A DNA stretch of 64,000 bases, taken from [Pseudopropionibacterium] massiliense (lineage in GTDB: Bacteria; Actinomycetota; Actinomycetes; Propionibacteriales; Propionibacteriaceae). Below, one piece after another: positions 53,614 to 62,503 of this stretch. The translations under genes were made by a program, and so were the position numbers. The notes below the pieces were generated by a model. That model made no database searches. It worked only from the letters and a program-made list of their open reading frames with translations, and had not been told where the DNA came from. The DNA lies in NCBI RefSeq assembly GCF_900607225.1, contig NZ_LR027842.1, positions 1,867,617 to 1,931,616 of the forward strand, in the 5' to 3' direction. How positions within the stretch are numbered: position 1 is the first letter of the stretch; each line of letters begins with the position of its first letter.

Positions 53614-54654
53614 TCACAGGCTGTGGCCCTGACGGCGGACCAGCAGCACGAGCCACGGGGCGCCGACGAGCCCCGTGACCACACCAATCGGGACCTCGGC
53701 CGGGGCGAACGCGAGGCGCGCGAACGCATCGGCCCAGACGAGGAAGAGGCCGGCCGCCAGCGCGGAACCGAGCACCAGGAAGCGGTGGGCGGGGCCTATG
53801 AAGGACCTGACCAGGTGGGGCACCACGAGGCCGACGAAACCGATGCCGCCCGCGGTGGCCACGGCCAGCGCGATGGCCGCGGACACCGGGATCAGCAGCA
53901 GGATGCGGGCCCGGGCCGGCTCGACACCCACGGCCTGGGCGGTACGGTCGCCGCTGGCCAGGGCATCGAGAATCGGGCCGCACAACACCATCAGCACCGT
54001 GAGCAGCAGCGCCGCGATCGTGATCACGGGTACCGACTCCCAGCCGACCCGGGCCAGTGACCCGAGGGTCCAGAACATGACCGAGCGGGCGGTTTCCGGC
54101 GAGTCGGAGGAGAAGATGATGAGATTGGTCAGGGCCTGGAATCCGAAGCCCACACCCAGGCCTCCGAGGATCAGCTGCAGCGGCGACTGGGTGCGTCCCG
54201 CGATCGCCAGGACCAGCAGGGTGGCCAGCAACGCCCCGACGAAGGCCATCACCCCGACGACGGTGGCAACAGAAGTGCCGACGATGATGATGGCGAAGGC
54301 GGCGCCGGAGGACGCTCCCGCGCTGACCCCCAGCACGTAGGGTTCGGCCAGGGCGTTGCGAACCACGGCCTGCAGCACCACGCCCGATACCCCGAGGATC
54401 GCGGCGACCGCCACCCCTGCGATGATCCGGGGCAGCCGCGTGTCCCAGACGATGGCGTCGATGGAACGATCCCAGGTGATCTGGACGTCGAGTCCCGGTA
54501 TGTGACTCGCCAGGACACCGACGACCTCGTCCAAGGGCACGGCAGCCGCCCCGATGACAACCGTGAAGGCCGGCGTGAGCAGCAGCGCCAGGGCCAGCAG
54601 GGCAAGACGCACTCCAACCCCGGTACGAGACCGGAAGCGGGCGGTGCGAGACAT
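53614..54654 (-). CDS. btuC: Cobalamin-type FecCD/BtuC family permease
   Basis: The 346-aa permease has about ten transmembrane segments. Family motifs are PRIIAGVAVAAILGVSGVVLQ and the coupling region RAQ-like SGDRTAQAVGVEPARAR, followed by GGIGFVGLVVPHLVRSFIG. It is the first gene after the cobalamin riboswitch and heads the permease-binding protein-binding protein-ATPase-methyltransferase operon. Confidence 0.9.
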   Translation of the reverse strand: MSRTARFRSRTGVGVRLALLALALLLTPAFTVVIGAAAVPLDEVVGVLASHIPGLDVQITWDRSIDAIVWDTRLPRIIAGVAVAAILGVSGVVLQAVVRNALAEPYVLGVSAGASSGAAFAIIIVGTSVATVVGVMAFVGALLATLLVLAIAGRTQSPLQLILGGLGVGFGFQALTNLIIFSSDSPETARSVMFWTLGSLARVGWESVPVITIAALLLTVLMVLCGPILDALASGDRTAQAVGVEPARARILLLIPVSAAIALAVATAGGIGFVGLVVPHLVRSFIGPAHRFLVLGSALAAGLFLVWADAFARLAFAPAEVPIGVVTGLVGAPWLVLLVRRQGHSL

Positions 54655-54689
54655 TGGGATGGCTTTCCGTCAAGGGCCGTTGCGCGCGG

Positions 54690-54800
54690 CCGGGTCGCTC
54701 GTCCCAGCCAGCATTCGGACTTGGGATCTTCCCTCACCGTTGCGCGTCAGTCCCGGATTCCCACCGGGTTCCCTGCCTGGAACGGATTGATCGTAACAGA
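54690..54800 (-). promoter_or_regulatory. Cobalamin (adenosylcobalamin-type) riboswitch
   Basis: The minus-strand leader of the btuC-type gene carries the conserved B12-box core GGGAACCCGGTGGGAATCCG followed by GGGACTGACGCGCAACGGTG (54734-54773), then AGTCCGAATGC (54711-54721). This is the actinobacterial form of the cobalamin element. The 5' and 3' limits are approximate. It should turn the importer off when cobalamin is sufficient. The 36 nt after it hold the ribosome-binding region, and a competing hairpin was not resolved. Confidence 0.85.
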
Positions 54801-54889
54801 AACCGTGAACGGCGGATATCCCGGGGTGCCTTGATCCGACCCATCGCCCGGTCCGATCACCGGAGCGTGTCCGGTGAGACAATGGCTCC

Positions 54890-55591
54890 ATGTTGCAGGG
54901 AGACGACCGCAAGGCGCATCGGATAGCGCTGGATCACATCGAGGCGTCGCTGCTCAACGGGAAGTACAAGGTGGGGGCGAAGCTACCCCCGGAACGCGAT
55001 CTGGCCCGGGAACTGGGTGTGAGTCGTGGCGCGGTCAGGGAAGCCATCCGTGTGCTGCAGGCTCAGGGAATCCTGGAATCCCACCCGGGACCGGGGCGCG
55101 GCACCCGCATCATCGCCGGCCACACGGAGGCCTTGGGCCGCCTGTTCCGGCTGCACCTGGCGCTGTCCTCCACGTCCGCGATCGACCTGACCGACACCCG
55201 GGTGGCCCTGGAGCGTTCGACGGCGACGCTCGCATCCCGACACTGGAATGACGAGGCGCTGAGCCGGCTGGGTGACCTGGTGGACCGCATGGACGAGGAA
55301 ACCACTCTGGATGAGTTCAACACCCTCGACACCGACTTCCACGTGGAGATCGCGTTGACGGCCCACAACCCCTTCATCGGGGATCTCAGTTCCGCCATCC
55401 GGCAGGCCATGCGTGCCCCGATCCGGGACGCATCCATGGCAGTGAACGACTGGCAGGCGCTCAGGAACACCCTGTGCAGACAACACCGACAGATCTTCGA
55501 GGCCATCGAGCAACGCGACGGCGACCGGGCCGCAGCCCTGATGGAGGAGCACATCCGAACCGCCTACCGGGCCCTCAAACTGGGAATCTGA
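54890..55591 (+). CDS. GntR family (FadR/FCD) transcriptional regulator
   Basis: The 233-aa regulator has an N-terminal winged helix with KLPPERDLARELGVSRGAVR and EAIRVLQAQGILES, and an all-helical FCD ligand domain from about residue 95 with metal-type residues (DTDFHVEIALTAHN and RQHRQIFEAIEQRD). FCD regulators of this kind sense small organic acids, including lactate. It lies between the cobalamin operon and truB. An operator fitting its subfamily sits before lldP 5 kb away, so it could be the lactate regulator; that is inference. A GACAAT box 6 nt before the ATG suggests a leaderless mRNA. Confidence 0.88.
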   Translation: MLQGDDRKAHRIALDHIEASLLNGKYKVGAKLPPERDLARELGVSRGAVREAIRVLQAQGILESHPGPGRGTRIIAGHTEALGRLFRLHLALSSTSAIDLTDTRVALERSTATLASRHWNDEALSRLGDLVDRMDEETTLDEFNTLDTDFHVEIALTAHNPFIGDLSSAIRQAMRAPIRDASMAVNDWQALRNTLCRQHRQIFEAIEQRDGDRAAALMEEHIRTAYRALKLGI

Positions 55592-55596
55592 GACGT

Positions 55597-56460
55597 TCAC
55601 ACCAGCACGGCGACGGGCCGTGCTCCAGCACTGTCGGGACGGTAGAGGGCGAGCAACTCACCCGTCGGGGAAAGAATCCCTGTCACATCGGCAGGCACGG
55701 ACATGTCCAGGCGGCGTCCGAAACCGACATCCGCGGCCACTCGGGGATCCACCGTGACGCAGACGAAGCTTCGTCTGGCCGCCTCCGCCATGGACATCAT
55801 CTCGAGGGGATCCTCACCCAGCTCGACGGCCATGGACAGGTCGTAGTTGCCGATCCGCGTGCGCCGGAGGGCTGTGAGGTGACCGCCGACTTCGAGGGCT
55901 TTCCCCAGGTCGCGGGCGATGGCGCGCACGTAGGTTCCGGAGGAACACTCCACGTCGATGTCCACGTCGAGGACTCCCTCCCCCGGACGGGAGGCCAGCA
56001 CGTCCAGGCGGGTCACCTCCACCTCACGCGCCTTCAGCTCCACCTCCACCCCGCGCCTCGCCAGGTCGTAGGCGCGTCTGCCGTTCACCTTGATCGCGGA
56101 GACCGCCGAGGGAACCTGGTGAATCCTGCCGCGCAGCGAGGCCAGCGCCGGTTCCAGGGCACCCGGAATGATTCCGGATGCGTCCGCCACCGCGGTGACC
56201 TCACCGTCGGCGTCATCGGTGGTGGATCCCTGACCGAGACGAACGGTCGCCAGGTAGCGCTTGTCGTGCAGGGCGAGGTACCCCAGCAACCGGGTGGCCC
56301 GGTTCACACCGAGGATCAACACCCCGGTTGCCATGGGGTCGAGGGTCCCGGCGTGCCCGATTTTCCGGGTACCGAGCAACCGGCGGAGGCGCCCCACCAC
56401 CTGGTGGGAGGTCGCCCCCGCCGGTTTGTCGACCACGACGACACCGGATTCGGCGCTCAC
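55597..56460 (-). CDS. truB: tRNA pseudouridine(55) synthase
   Basis: The 287-aa enzyme makes pseudouridine 55 in the T-loop of tRNAs. The catalytic segment is KIGHAGTLDPMATGVLI, containing the active Asp. VVDKPAGATSHQVV begins the family core, and SSGTYVRAIARDLG is conserved. A C-terminal PUA-like domain is present. The ATG overlaps the rbfA stop by 4 bp. It converges with the GntR gene, 5 bp apart. Confidence 0.95.
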   Translation of the reverse strand: MSAESGVVVVDKPAGATSHQVVGRLRRLLGTRKIGHAGTLDPMATGVLILGVNRATRLLGYLALHDKRYLATVRLGQGSTTDDADGEVTAVADASGIIPGALEPALASLRGRIHQVPSAVSAIKVNGRRAYDLARRGVEVELKAREVEVTRLDVLASRPGEGVLDVDIDVECSSGTYVRAIARDLGKALEVGGHLTALRRTRIGNYDLSMAVELGEDPLEMMSMAEAARRSFVCVTVDPRVAADVGFGRRLDMSVPADVTGILSPTGELLALYRPDSAGARPVAVLV

Positions 56461-56891
56461 TCGTCCTCGTCGTTCGTGCGCGATTTCCTGTAGGGATCGG
56501 CGTCCCCCGCGAAGGACTTCCCCACCGCCTCGGCTGCGGCCTCGGCGTCCCGGGCCTGCGCCTTGGCGAGCAGGTCCTCGATGCTGCGGGCCGCCTCCGG
56601 GGTGGCGTCCAGCACGAAGGCAAGCGTGGGGGTGTGCCGCAGCTGGAGTTGCGAACCCACCGCCGTGCGAAGCATGCCCGTGGCCGACGCCAGGGCCGCT
56701 GCCGTCCCGGCCCTGGCCGATTCGTCACCCATGACCGTGTAGAACACGGTGGCCTCCCGGTTGTCGCCGGTGAGCCGCACGTCCGTGACGGTGACGAATC
56801 CCAGTCTGGGGTCCTTGACCCGTCTTTCCAGAGTGGAGGCGAGAATCACCTTGATCTGGTCCGCCAGCTTGGCGTTCCTGGGGTTTGGCAT
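56457..56891 (-). CDS. rbfA: Ribosome-binding factor A
   Basis: This 144-aa KH-like 30S maturation factor has the family pattern LADQIKVILASTLERRVKDPRLGFVTVTDV and later LRHTPTLAFVLD. The tail is acidic and Lys/Arg-rich. It is translationally coupled to truB and lies 13 bp after infB. Confidence 0.93.
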   Translation of the reverse strand: MPNPRNAKLADQIKVILASTLERRVKDPRLGFVTVTDVRLTGDNREATVFYTVMGDESARAGTAAALASATGMLRTAVGSQLQLRHTPTLAFVLDATPEAARSIEDLLAKAQARDAEAAAEAVGKSFAGDADPYRKSRTNDEDE

Positions 56892-56904
56892 CTGTCAGCT
56901 CCTG

Positions 56905-59726
56905 TCAGGACCGCTCGCGCTCGACCATCTCGAAGGTTTCGATGACGTCGCCGATGCGGATGTCGTTGTAGTTGCTCAGCGTCATGCCGCACTCGAAGCC
57001 CTCACGCACCTCGGTGACGTCATCCTTCTCGCGCCGCAGCGATGCGATGGAGGTTTCCGCCACCACCACGCCGTCGCGCAGCAGCCGGGCCTGCTGGTTC
57101 CGTTTGATGGAACCGTCGGTGATCATGCAGCCCGCGATGTTGCCGAACTTGGAGGAACGGAAGATCTCGCGGATCTCGGCCTGACCACGGACCTCCTCGG
57201 CGAAGATCGGTTTGAGCATGCCCTTGAGTGCGGATTCGATCTCGTCGATGGCGGAGTAGATGACCGAGTGGTAACGGATGTCCACGTTCTCGCGGTCGGC
57301 GAGCTGGGCGGCATGGGCCGTGGCGCGGACGTTGAAGCCGATGATGACGGCCTTCGACGCAGCTGCCAGTGACACGTTGGTCTCGGTGATGGCGCCGACC
57401 CCGCGGTCGATGACACGCAGGCTGACCTCTTCGCCGACGTCGATCTGCGAGAGTGCGTCCTCCAAGGCCTCGACGGAGCCTGCCCCGTCGCCCTTGAGGA
57501 TGAGCAGCAGTTCCTGGGTCTCGCCCTTCTGCAGCTCGTCGAACAGCTGATCGAGGGTCTTGCGGCGGCTGGTCTTCGCCTGCTGCGCGGCACGCATGCG
57601 CGCCTCACGCTTGTCGGCGATCTGCCGGGCCATCCGGTCATCCTCGACGACCAAGAAGTTGTCCCCGGCCCCGGGCACCGAGGTCAACCCCAGCACCTGC
57701 ACGGGCATCGACGGCAGCGCCTCGGTGACGTTGCCGCCCTGGTCGTCGATGAGGGCACGCACGCGGCCGTGTGCCGAACCGGCGACGATGGAATCCCCGA
57801 TCCGGAGCGTTCCACGATGCACTAGCACGGTTGCGACCGGACCACGCCCCTTATCGAGGTGCGCCTCGATGGCCACACCCTGAGCGGGCATGTCCGGGTT
57901 GGCGCGCAGGTCGAGCGCCGCGTCGGCGGTCAGGATGATGGCCTCGAGGAGGTTGTCCAGGCCTTGATGGGTGACGGCGGAGACGTCGACGAACTGCGTC
58001 TCGCCGCCGTATTCCTCGGGCACCAGCCCGAACTCGGAGAGCTGACCCCGGACCCTGACCGGGTCGGCGGCGGGCTTGTCGATCTTGTTGACCGCAACCA
58101 CGATGGGGACATCGGCCGCCTTGGCGTGGTTGAGGGCCTCGATGGTCTGCGGCATCACACCGTCATCGGCCGCGATGACGAGCACCGCGATGTCGGTGGA
58201 CTTGGCTCCTCGGGCACGCATGGCGGTGAAGGCCTCGTGGCCGGGGGTGTCGATGAAAGTGATGGCGCGCTCCTCGCCGTCGACCTCGGTCTCGACCTGA
58301 TAGGCGCCGATGGCCTGCGTGATGCCGCCGGCCTCCCCCGCCACCACGTTGGTGTGGCGCAGAGCGTCGAGAAGCTTCGTCTTGCCGTGATCGACGTGGC
58401 CCATGACGGTGACGACCGGCGGACGGGCCCTGAGGTCCTCCTCGCCGCCGATGTTCTCCCCGAACTCCAGGTCGAAGGACTCGAGCAGTTCACGGTCCTC
58501 GTCCTCGGGTGAGACCACCTCGATGTTGTAGTCCAGTTCGGCGCCAAGCACCTCGAGGGTGTCGTCGGCAACCGACTGGGTGGCGGTGACCATCTCCCCC
58601 AGGTGGAACAGCACCTGAACCAGTGCAGCGGGTTCGACACCGATCTTCTCGGCGAGATCCGTCAGGGAGGCACCACGACGCAGCCGCACGGTCTGCCCGT
58701 CACCCTTTCGGAGCCGCACGCCACCGATGGTGGGCGCCTCCATCTGGTCGAATTCCTGCCTGCGCTGCTTCTTGGACTTGCGCCCACGCCTACCGCCTGC
58801 ACCGCCACGACCGAAGGCACCCTGGGTGCCACCGCCGCGACCGCGACCGCCGCCACGACCCGGGCCACCCGCGGGACCACCCATCGGTGGCCCGCCGAAC
58901 GCACCGCCGCCGGGACGTCCCTGGGCACCGGGACGACCACGCCCTGAGCCGCCGGAGCGACCCGAACCGCGAACGGCTGCCTGACCGAGGGTGGAGTTCT
59001 GCGTCTTCGGCATCATCGCGGGATTGGGGCGGGGCAGGCCCCCGGTGCCGCCGGGACGCGGCATCCGCTGTTCACCGCCCTGCCGGCTTCCCGGGTCACG
59101 TCGTTGCGTCCCGGAACGTCCGACACCCATTCCCTGGGAAACCGCGAATGGGTTGTTGCCGGGACGCGGAGCGCCGGAACGACGCACATTTGATCCCGGG
59201 GTGGTTGCGGAACCACCCGGCAGAACGGGCGGGCGCTGGGACGGGGTGGGCCGTCGGCCTTGGGCCGGGCTTGTTCCTCCGGGGCGTGAACCGCTCCGGG
59301 CGCGGGCTCCGCCAGGACGGGCCGGCAGTTTAGGGGCAGCCGCCCGGGCGAGACGCTCGGGCTTGGGACCCGGGCGGGCGGGATGGTTTGGGGCGGGCAC
59401 GGACTCTGCGGACTGGCCGGAGCAGCCGGGGTTGGCGCTCCAGGAGTTGCCACCGGTTTCGACGGAGCCGGCTCCGATGGGGCTTTGCTCTTGCCGCCCG
59501 TGGGACGCGGCACAGGTTTCGCGGGGGAAGGTTTGGGGGCTGCCGGTTTGGCGGCAGTGGTTTCGGCTTTCGGTGCGTATGCCTCACGCACCCTGCGCAC
59601 CACCGGTGCTTCCAAGGTCGATGAGGCGCTGGAAACGTACTCGCCCATTTCCGTGAGCTTCTTCAAGAGCTCCTTGCTTGTGATCCCGATCTCTTTTGCG
59701 ATCTCGTGGACGCGGGGCTTGGCCAC
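56905..59726 (-). CDS. infB: Translation initiation factor IF-2, with a reading-frame break in the linker
   Basis: IF-2 delivers initiator tRNA to the ribosome. The N-terminal IF2N domain starts at the ATG at 59726 ([20 protein letters not shown]) and continues into a Pro/Ala/Lys-rich linker. The rest of the protein, with [13 protein letters not shown], the GTPase core ([28 protein letters not shown]) and the C-terminal domains, lies in the -1 frame. Both frames are open between 59013 and 59585, and composition suggests that the switch is near 59400. A one-base loss is needed to explain this. The factor is essential, so a sequence error is most likely. A GTG at 59400 could start an 831-aa short form. 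Confidence 0.85.
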
Positions 59727-59844
59727 TACTCTCCTTCGTATAGGGCCATGAACGCACGCGCACGCCAGTGGCCCACTAGCTGGTTTGCTGGGTCATCTCA
59801 TGTACTCATCGAGTGGTCATGAGCGTTAACTCACTTTCTGAGGG

Positions 59845-59867
59845 GACGCGACCGGAGGTCGCGCGTC
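59845..59867 (-). terminator. Hairpin between rnpM and infB
   Basis: GACGCGACC and GGTCGCGCGTC (59845-59853 with 59857-59867) pair with a short bulge and a 3-nt loop in the 197-bp gap after rnpM. There is no T-run. The rest of the gap should contain the infB promoter or leader; no clear -10/-35 pair was found. Confidence 0.45.
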
Positions 59868-59923
59868 AGGAACAGCCTCGTGGATGCACGAAGGCCACCG
59901 AGGATGTTACCGCGACCGCTGCA

Positions 59924-60178
59924 TCAGATGCCAACTGGCGGGTTCTGCGACAACCGGCTGCGCAGAGATCCTGTCAGCCGCGCACCGGCCCCGAACACGC
60001 GCCGCAGGGCCTGACGTTTCTCCGCAGCCCGGAGACACCCCACATGCAGGTAGGCGCCACGCCCGGGAAGGCGAGGACGAGTCGCGTCCACGATCTCGTC
60101 ACCGATGCGCACCAGACGCACCATGCGGGACTGGAGATCACGGTTTCGACAGCCGATGCAGGTACGTTCCGGTTCCAC
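59924..60178 (-). CDS. rnpM: YlxR/RnpM family RNA-binding protein
   Basis: This 84-aa protein of the DUF448/YlxR family has RTCIGCRNRDLQSRMVRLVR and the PGRGAYLHVGC signature. Relatives bind RNase P RNA and modulate it. It usually sits between nusA and infB on the same message. Here a plus-strand gene separates it from nusA, so it needs its own promoter in 60179-60300. Confidence 0.9.
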   Translation of the reverse strand: MEPERTCIGCRNRDLQSRMVRLVRIGDEIVDATRPRLPGRGAYLHVGCLRAAEKRQALRRVFGAGARLTGSLRSRLSQNPPVGI

Positions 60179-60300
60179 ATCCCAAGCCTGTCACACCATC
60201 TCCTACGGTACCCGCAGGTTCGCCACAGCCTCCCGACAGTCGGCCGCCCAAACCTTGTCAGGTGTGGCCGGAGGAGCCGGCCCGGAAAGGGAAACCAACG

Positions 60301-60936
60301 ATGAAGAAGCTTGTCATCGGGGGCGCCGCCGTCCTCGCGACCGCAGGAATCGGCCTGGGTCTGACGCAGCTGGCCAACGCGGACTCGAACTCTTCGAACC
60401 CGACCGAGAGCTCGAGTGTCTCCGTGGCGACGGGACAGGCAACCGCCCAGCAGGGCGGCCCCGCGGATGGACAGCGCGGCGGTCCGGGCGGTGGCCCGTT
60501 GGGGCTGCGGGGCGTCGAAACCGCGGCCTTGGCCCAGAAACTCGGCGTCGAGGAGTCCACGTTGAACGATGCGCTCCAGGGCATCCACCAGTCCCGCGGC
60601 CCCGGAAGTGCGCCCGACCAGGGCGGACCCTCCGGCAACGGCTCCGGGCAGGCAACCGAGGAAGGCCAGGGCCAACCCCCGGCCGCTCCCGCCGGCGAAC
60701 CGGAATCGGGCGACAGGGACGCGGAGATCGCGAAGGCCCTGGCCCAGGCGTTGGGAATCGACGAGTCGACGGTGACCACCGCCATTCAGGAGGTCAGGAC
60801 CGAGGCGAACAAGAAGGTCCTCGACCAGGCCGTCTCCGATGGGAAGATCACCCAGGAGGAGGCCGATGCGATCACGAAGGCCGCTGCCTCCGGAATCGTC
60901 GAGGTCCGCGGCACGGGTGGCGACGGACCACGGTGA
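60301..60936 (+). CDS. Secreted protein with two helical repeats, function unknown
   Basis: The 211-aa protein has an N-terminal signal (KKLVIGGAAVLATAGIGLGL, cleavage near ANA-DS at residue 27). The mature part is Gly/Gln/Pro-rich and contains two copies of a helical unit: LAQKLGVEESTLNDALQGI (77-95) and LAQALGIDESTVTTAIQEV (147-165). It then has VLDQAVSDGKITQEEADAI, which resembles calcium-free helical repeats in uncharacterised cell-wall proteins (DUF2680-like). The ATG at 60301 follows GGAAAGGG. It is the only plus-strand gene inside the nusA-rnpM-infB cluster. Confidence 0.75.
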   Translation: MKKLVIGGAAVLATAGIGLGLTQLANADSNSSNPTESSSVSVATGQATAQQGGPADGQRGGPGGGPLGLRGVETAALAQKLGVEESTLNDALQGIHQSRGPGSAPDQGGPSGNGSGQATEEGQGQPPAAPAGEPESGDRDAEIAKALAQALGIDESTVTTAIQEVRTEANKKVLDQAVSDGKITQEEADAITKAAASGIVEVRGTGGDGPR

Positions 60937-60945
60937 TCCAGACGG

Positions 60946-61923
60946 TCAGGAATCGGCGGACTCGACATCGGGCTGGATGTCGATGCGCCAACCCGTGAGT
61001 CGCGCGGCCAGCCGCGCATTCTGTCCTTCGCGCCCGATTGCCAGCGAGAGCTGGTAATCGGGCACGACGGCACGGCAGGCGTGGGCGGCTTCGTTGGTTA
61101 CCGTGACCGACAGCACCTTGGCCGGCGACAGCGCCGCTGCCACGAAATGCCGAGGATCCTCCGACCAGTCGACGATGTCGATCTTCTCGTCGTTGAGTTC
61201 GTTCGTGACGGCCCTGACCCGCTGTCCCATGGGACCTATGCAGGCCCCCTTGGCAGAGACATCCGGATTCTTGCTCGCCACCGCGATCTTTGATCGGTGC
61301 CCGGCCTCGCGCGCCACTTCCTTGATCTCCACCACGCCCTGGGCGATCTCCGGCACCTCCAGGGCGAAGAGCTTGCGCACCAGGTTCGGATGCGTACGCG
61401 ACACGACCACCTGCGGGCCCCGCAGCTCGCGCCTGACGGAGACCACGTAGACCTTGATGCGTTTGCCGTGCGCATACTCCTCCCCCGGCACCTGCTCCGC
61501 CTGGGGCATGATGGCTTCGAGCGAACCGAGATCGACCCGAACGGTGCGGGAGTCACGATCGGCCTGGATGACACCGGTCAGGATGTCTCCCTCCGCCCCG
61601 GAGAAATGGCCGTATTTCTGGTCATCCTCCGCCTCCCGAATTCGCTGGAAGATCACCTGACGGGCCGTCGAGGCAGCCACTCGCCCGAAATCAGCAGGAG
61701 TGTCGTCGTAGAAGCCGATGACGTTGTCGTCGTCGTCGAACTCAGGTGCCAGGACCGCTACCCGCCCCGTCTTGCGGTCTATCTCGACCTTTACCCCGCG
61801 AAGAGGGTTGTCGGTCTTCTGATAAGCATTCAGCAATGCATCCTCAAGGGTTTTGATGAGGTAGTCCATCGAAATTTCCTTGTCGCGCTCGATGGTGCGC
61901 AGAGCTGCCAGATCGATGTCCAT
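60946..61923 (-). CDS. nusA: Transcription termination/antitermination protein NusA
   Basis: The 325-aa NusA binds RNA polymerase and nascent RNA. The N-terminal domain is followed by an S1 domain ([20 protein letters not shown]) and two KH domains ([31 protein letters not shown]). The acidic C-terminal repeats of proteobacteria are absent, as usual in actinobacteria. The ATG at 61923 lies 1 bp after the rimP stop; the frame above it is a shadow of rimP. Confidence 0.95.
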   Translation of the reverse strand: MDIDLAALRTIERDKEISMDYLIKTLEDALLNAYQKTDNPLRGVKVEIDRKTGRVAVLAPEFDDDDNVIGFYDDTPADFGRVAASTARQVIFQRIREAEDDQKYGHFSGAEGDILTGVIQADRDSRTVRVDLGSLEAIMPQAEQVPGEEYAHGKRIKVYVVSVRRELRGPQVVVSRTHPNLVRKLFALEVPEIAQGVVEIKEVAREAGHRSKIAVASKNPDVSAKGACIGPMGQRVRAVTNELNDEKIDIVDWSEDPRHFVAAALSPAKVLSVTVTNEAAHACRAVVPDYQLSLAIGREGQNARLAARLTGWRIDIQPDVESADS

Positions 61924-61924
61924 G

Positions 61925-62431
61925 TCAGGCCTCCTCCTCGTTCTCGGCCTCCTCGCCCGGCAGGGCGAATTCCTTCGGGGGGTTGAGTTCCACCTGCACC
62001 TGCGCCTTGCGCACCTGCGCGAACGACACCTCACGTTCTGCGCCGTCGACGTCCAGTTCCACCCCGGTGTCGGTCACGCGCAGGACACGTCCGGTGCACT
62101 CCCCCTCCTCCAGGCTCAGGCGGACGAGTCGGCCACGGTTGCGGCGATAGTGCTTGGCCTCGGTCAGAGGTTTTCCCACACCTCGACTGGTGACTTCCAA
62201 GGTGTAGGGCGCGTTGCCCACGACGTCCGAGGCGTCAAGAACCGCCGATATCCGTGCCGACGCGGTGGAGATGTCATCCAGCAGCGGGCCACGCCCGTGC
62301 GGTCCATCGCCATCAACAGTGATGCGCAGCAGGCGTCGCTTTCCGATTGGGATCACTTCGAGGCTGTCCAACTCCAGCCCGGTTTCTGCCAGGATGGGCT
62401 CGACGAGCACCGCGAGCTGTTGTTCTTGCAT
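61925..62431 (-). CDS. rimP: Ribosome maturation factor RimP
   Basis: This 168-aa 30S assembly factor has the N-terminal alpha/beta domain ([30 protein letters not shown]) and the SVLDASDVV-like and [15 protein letters not shown] segments of the family. GGAG precedes the ATG. It is the first gene of rimP-nusA and is divergent from a lipoprotein gene. A minus-strand TAGGAT at 62471-62476 is a possible -10. Confidence 0.93.
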   Translation of the reverse strand: MQEQQLAVLVEPILAETGLELDSLEVIPIGKRRLLRITVDGDGPHGRGPLLDDISTASARISAVLDASDVVGNAPYTLEVTSRGVGKPLTEAKHYRRNRGRLVRLSLEEGECTGRVLRVTDTGVELDVDGAEREVSFAQVRKAQVQVELNPPKEFALPGEEAENEEEA

Positions 62432-62490
62432 GAAGGCTCCGATTCGGTTGTGAGCTCGGTTGTGGAAGCAATCCTACGTGGCGCGGAGGC

Positions 62491-62496
62491 TAGAAT
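62491..62496 (+). promoter_or_regulatory. Candidate -10 element of the lipoprotein gene
   Basis: TAGAAT ends exactly 7 nt before the ATG at 62504, again suggesting a leaderless mRNA. It lies in the 72-bp divergent gap to rimP. Confidence 0.45.
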
Positions 62497-62503
62497 TCGG
62501 GCC

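Noticed and set aside
59386-59392. CCCAAAC heptamer near the infB frame break as a -1 programmed frameshift site
   Set aside because: The heptamer is in the wrong phase: its codons CCA AAC belong to the downstream frame, not to the incoming frame, so slippage there would not join the two parts.
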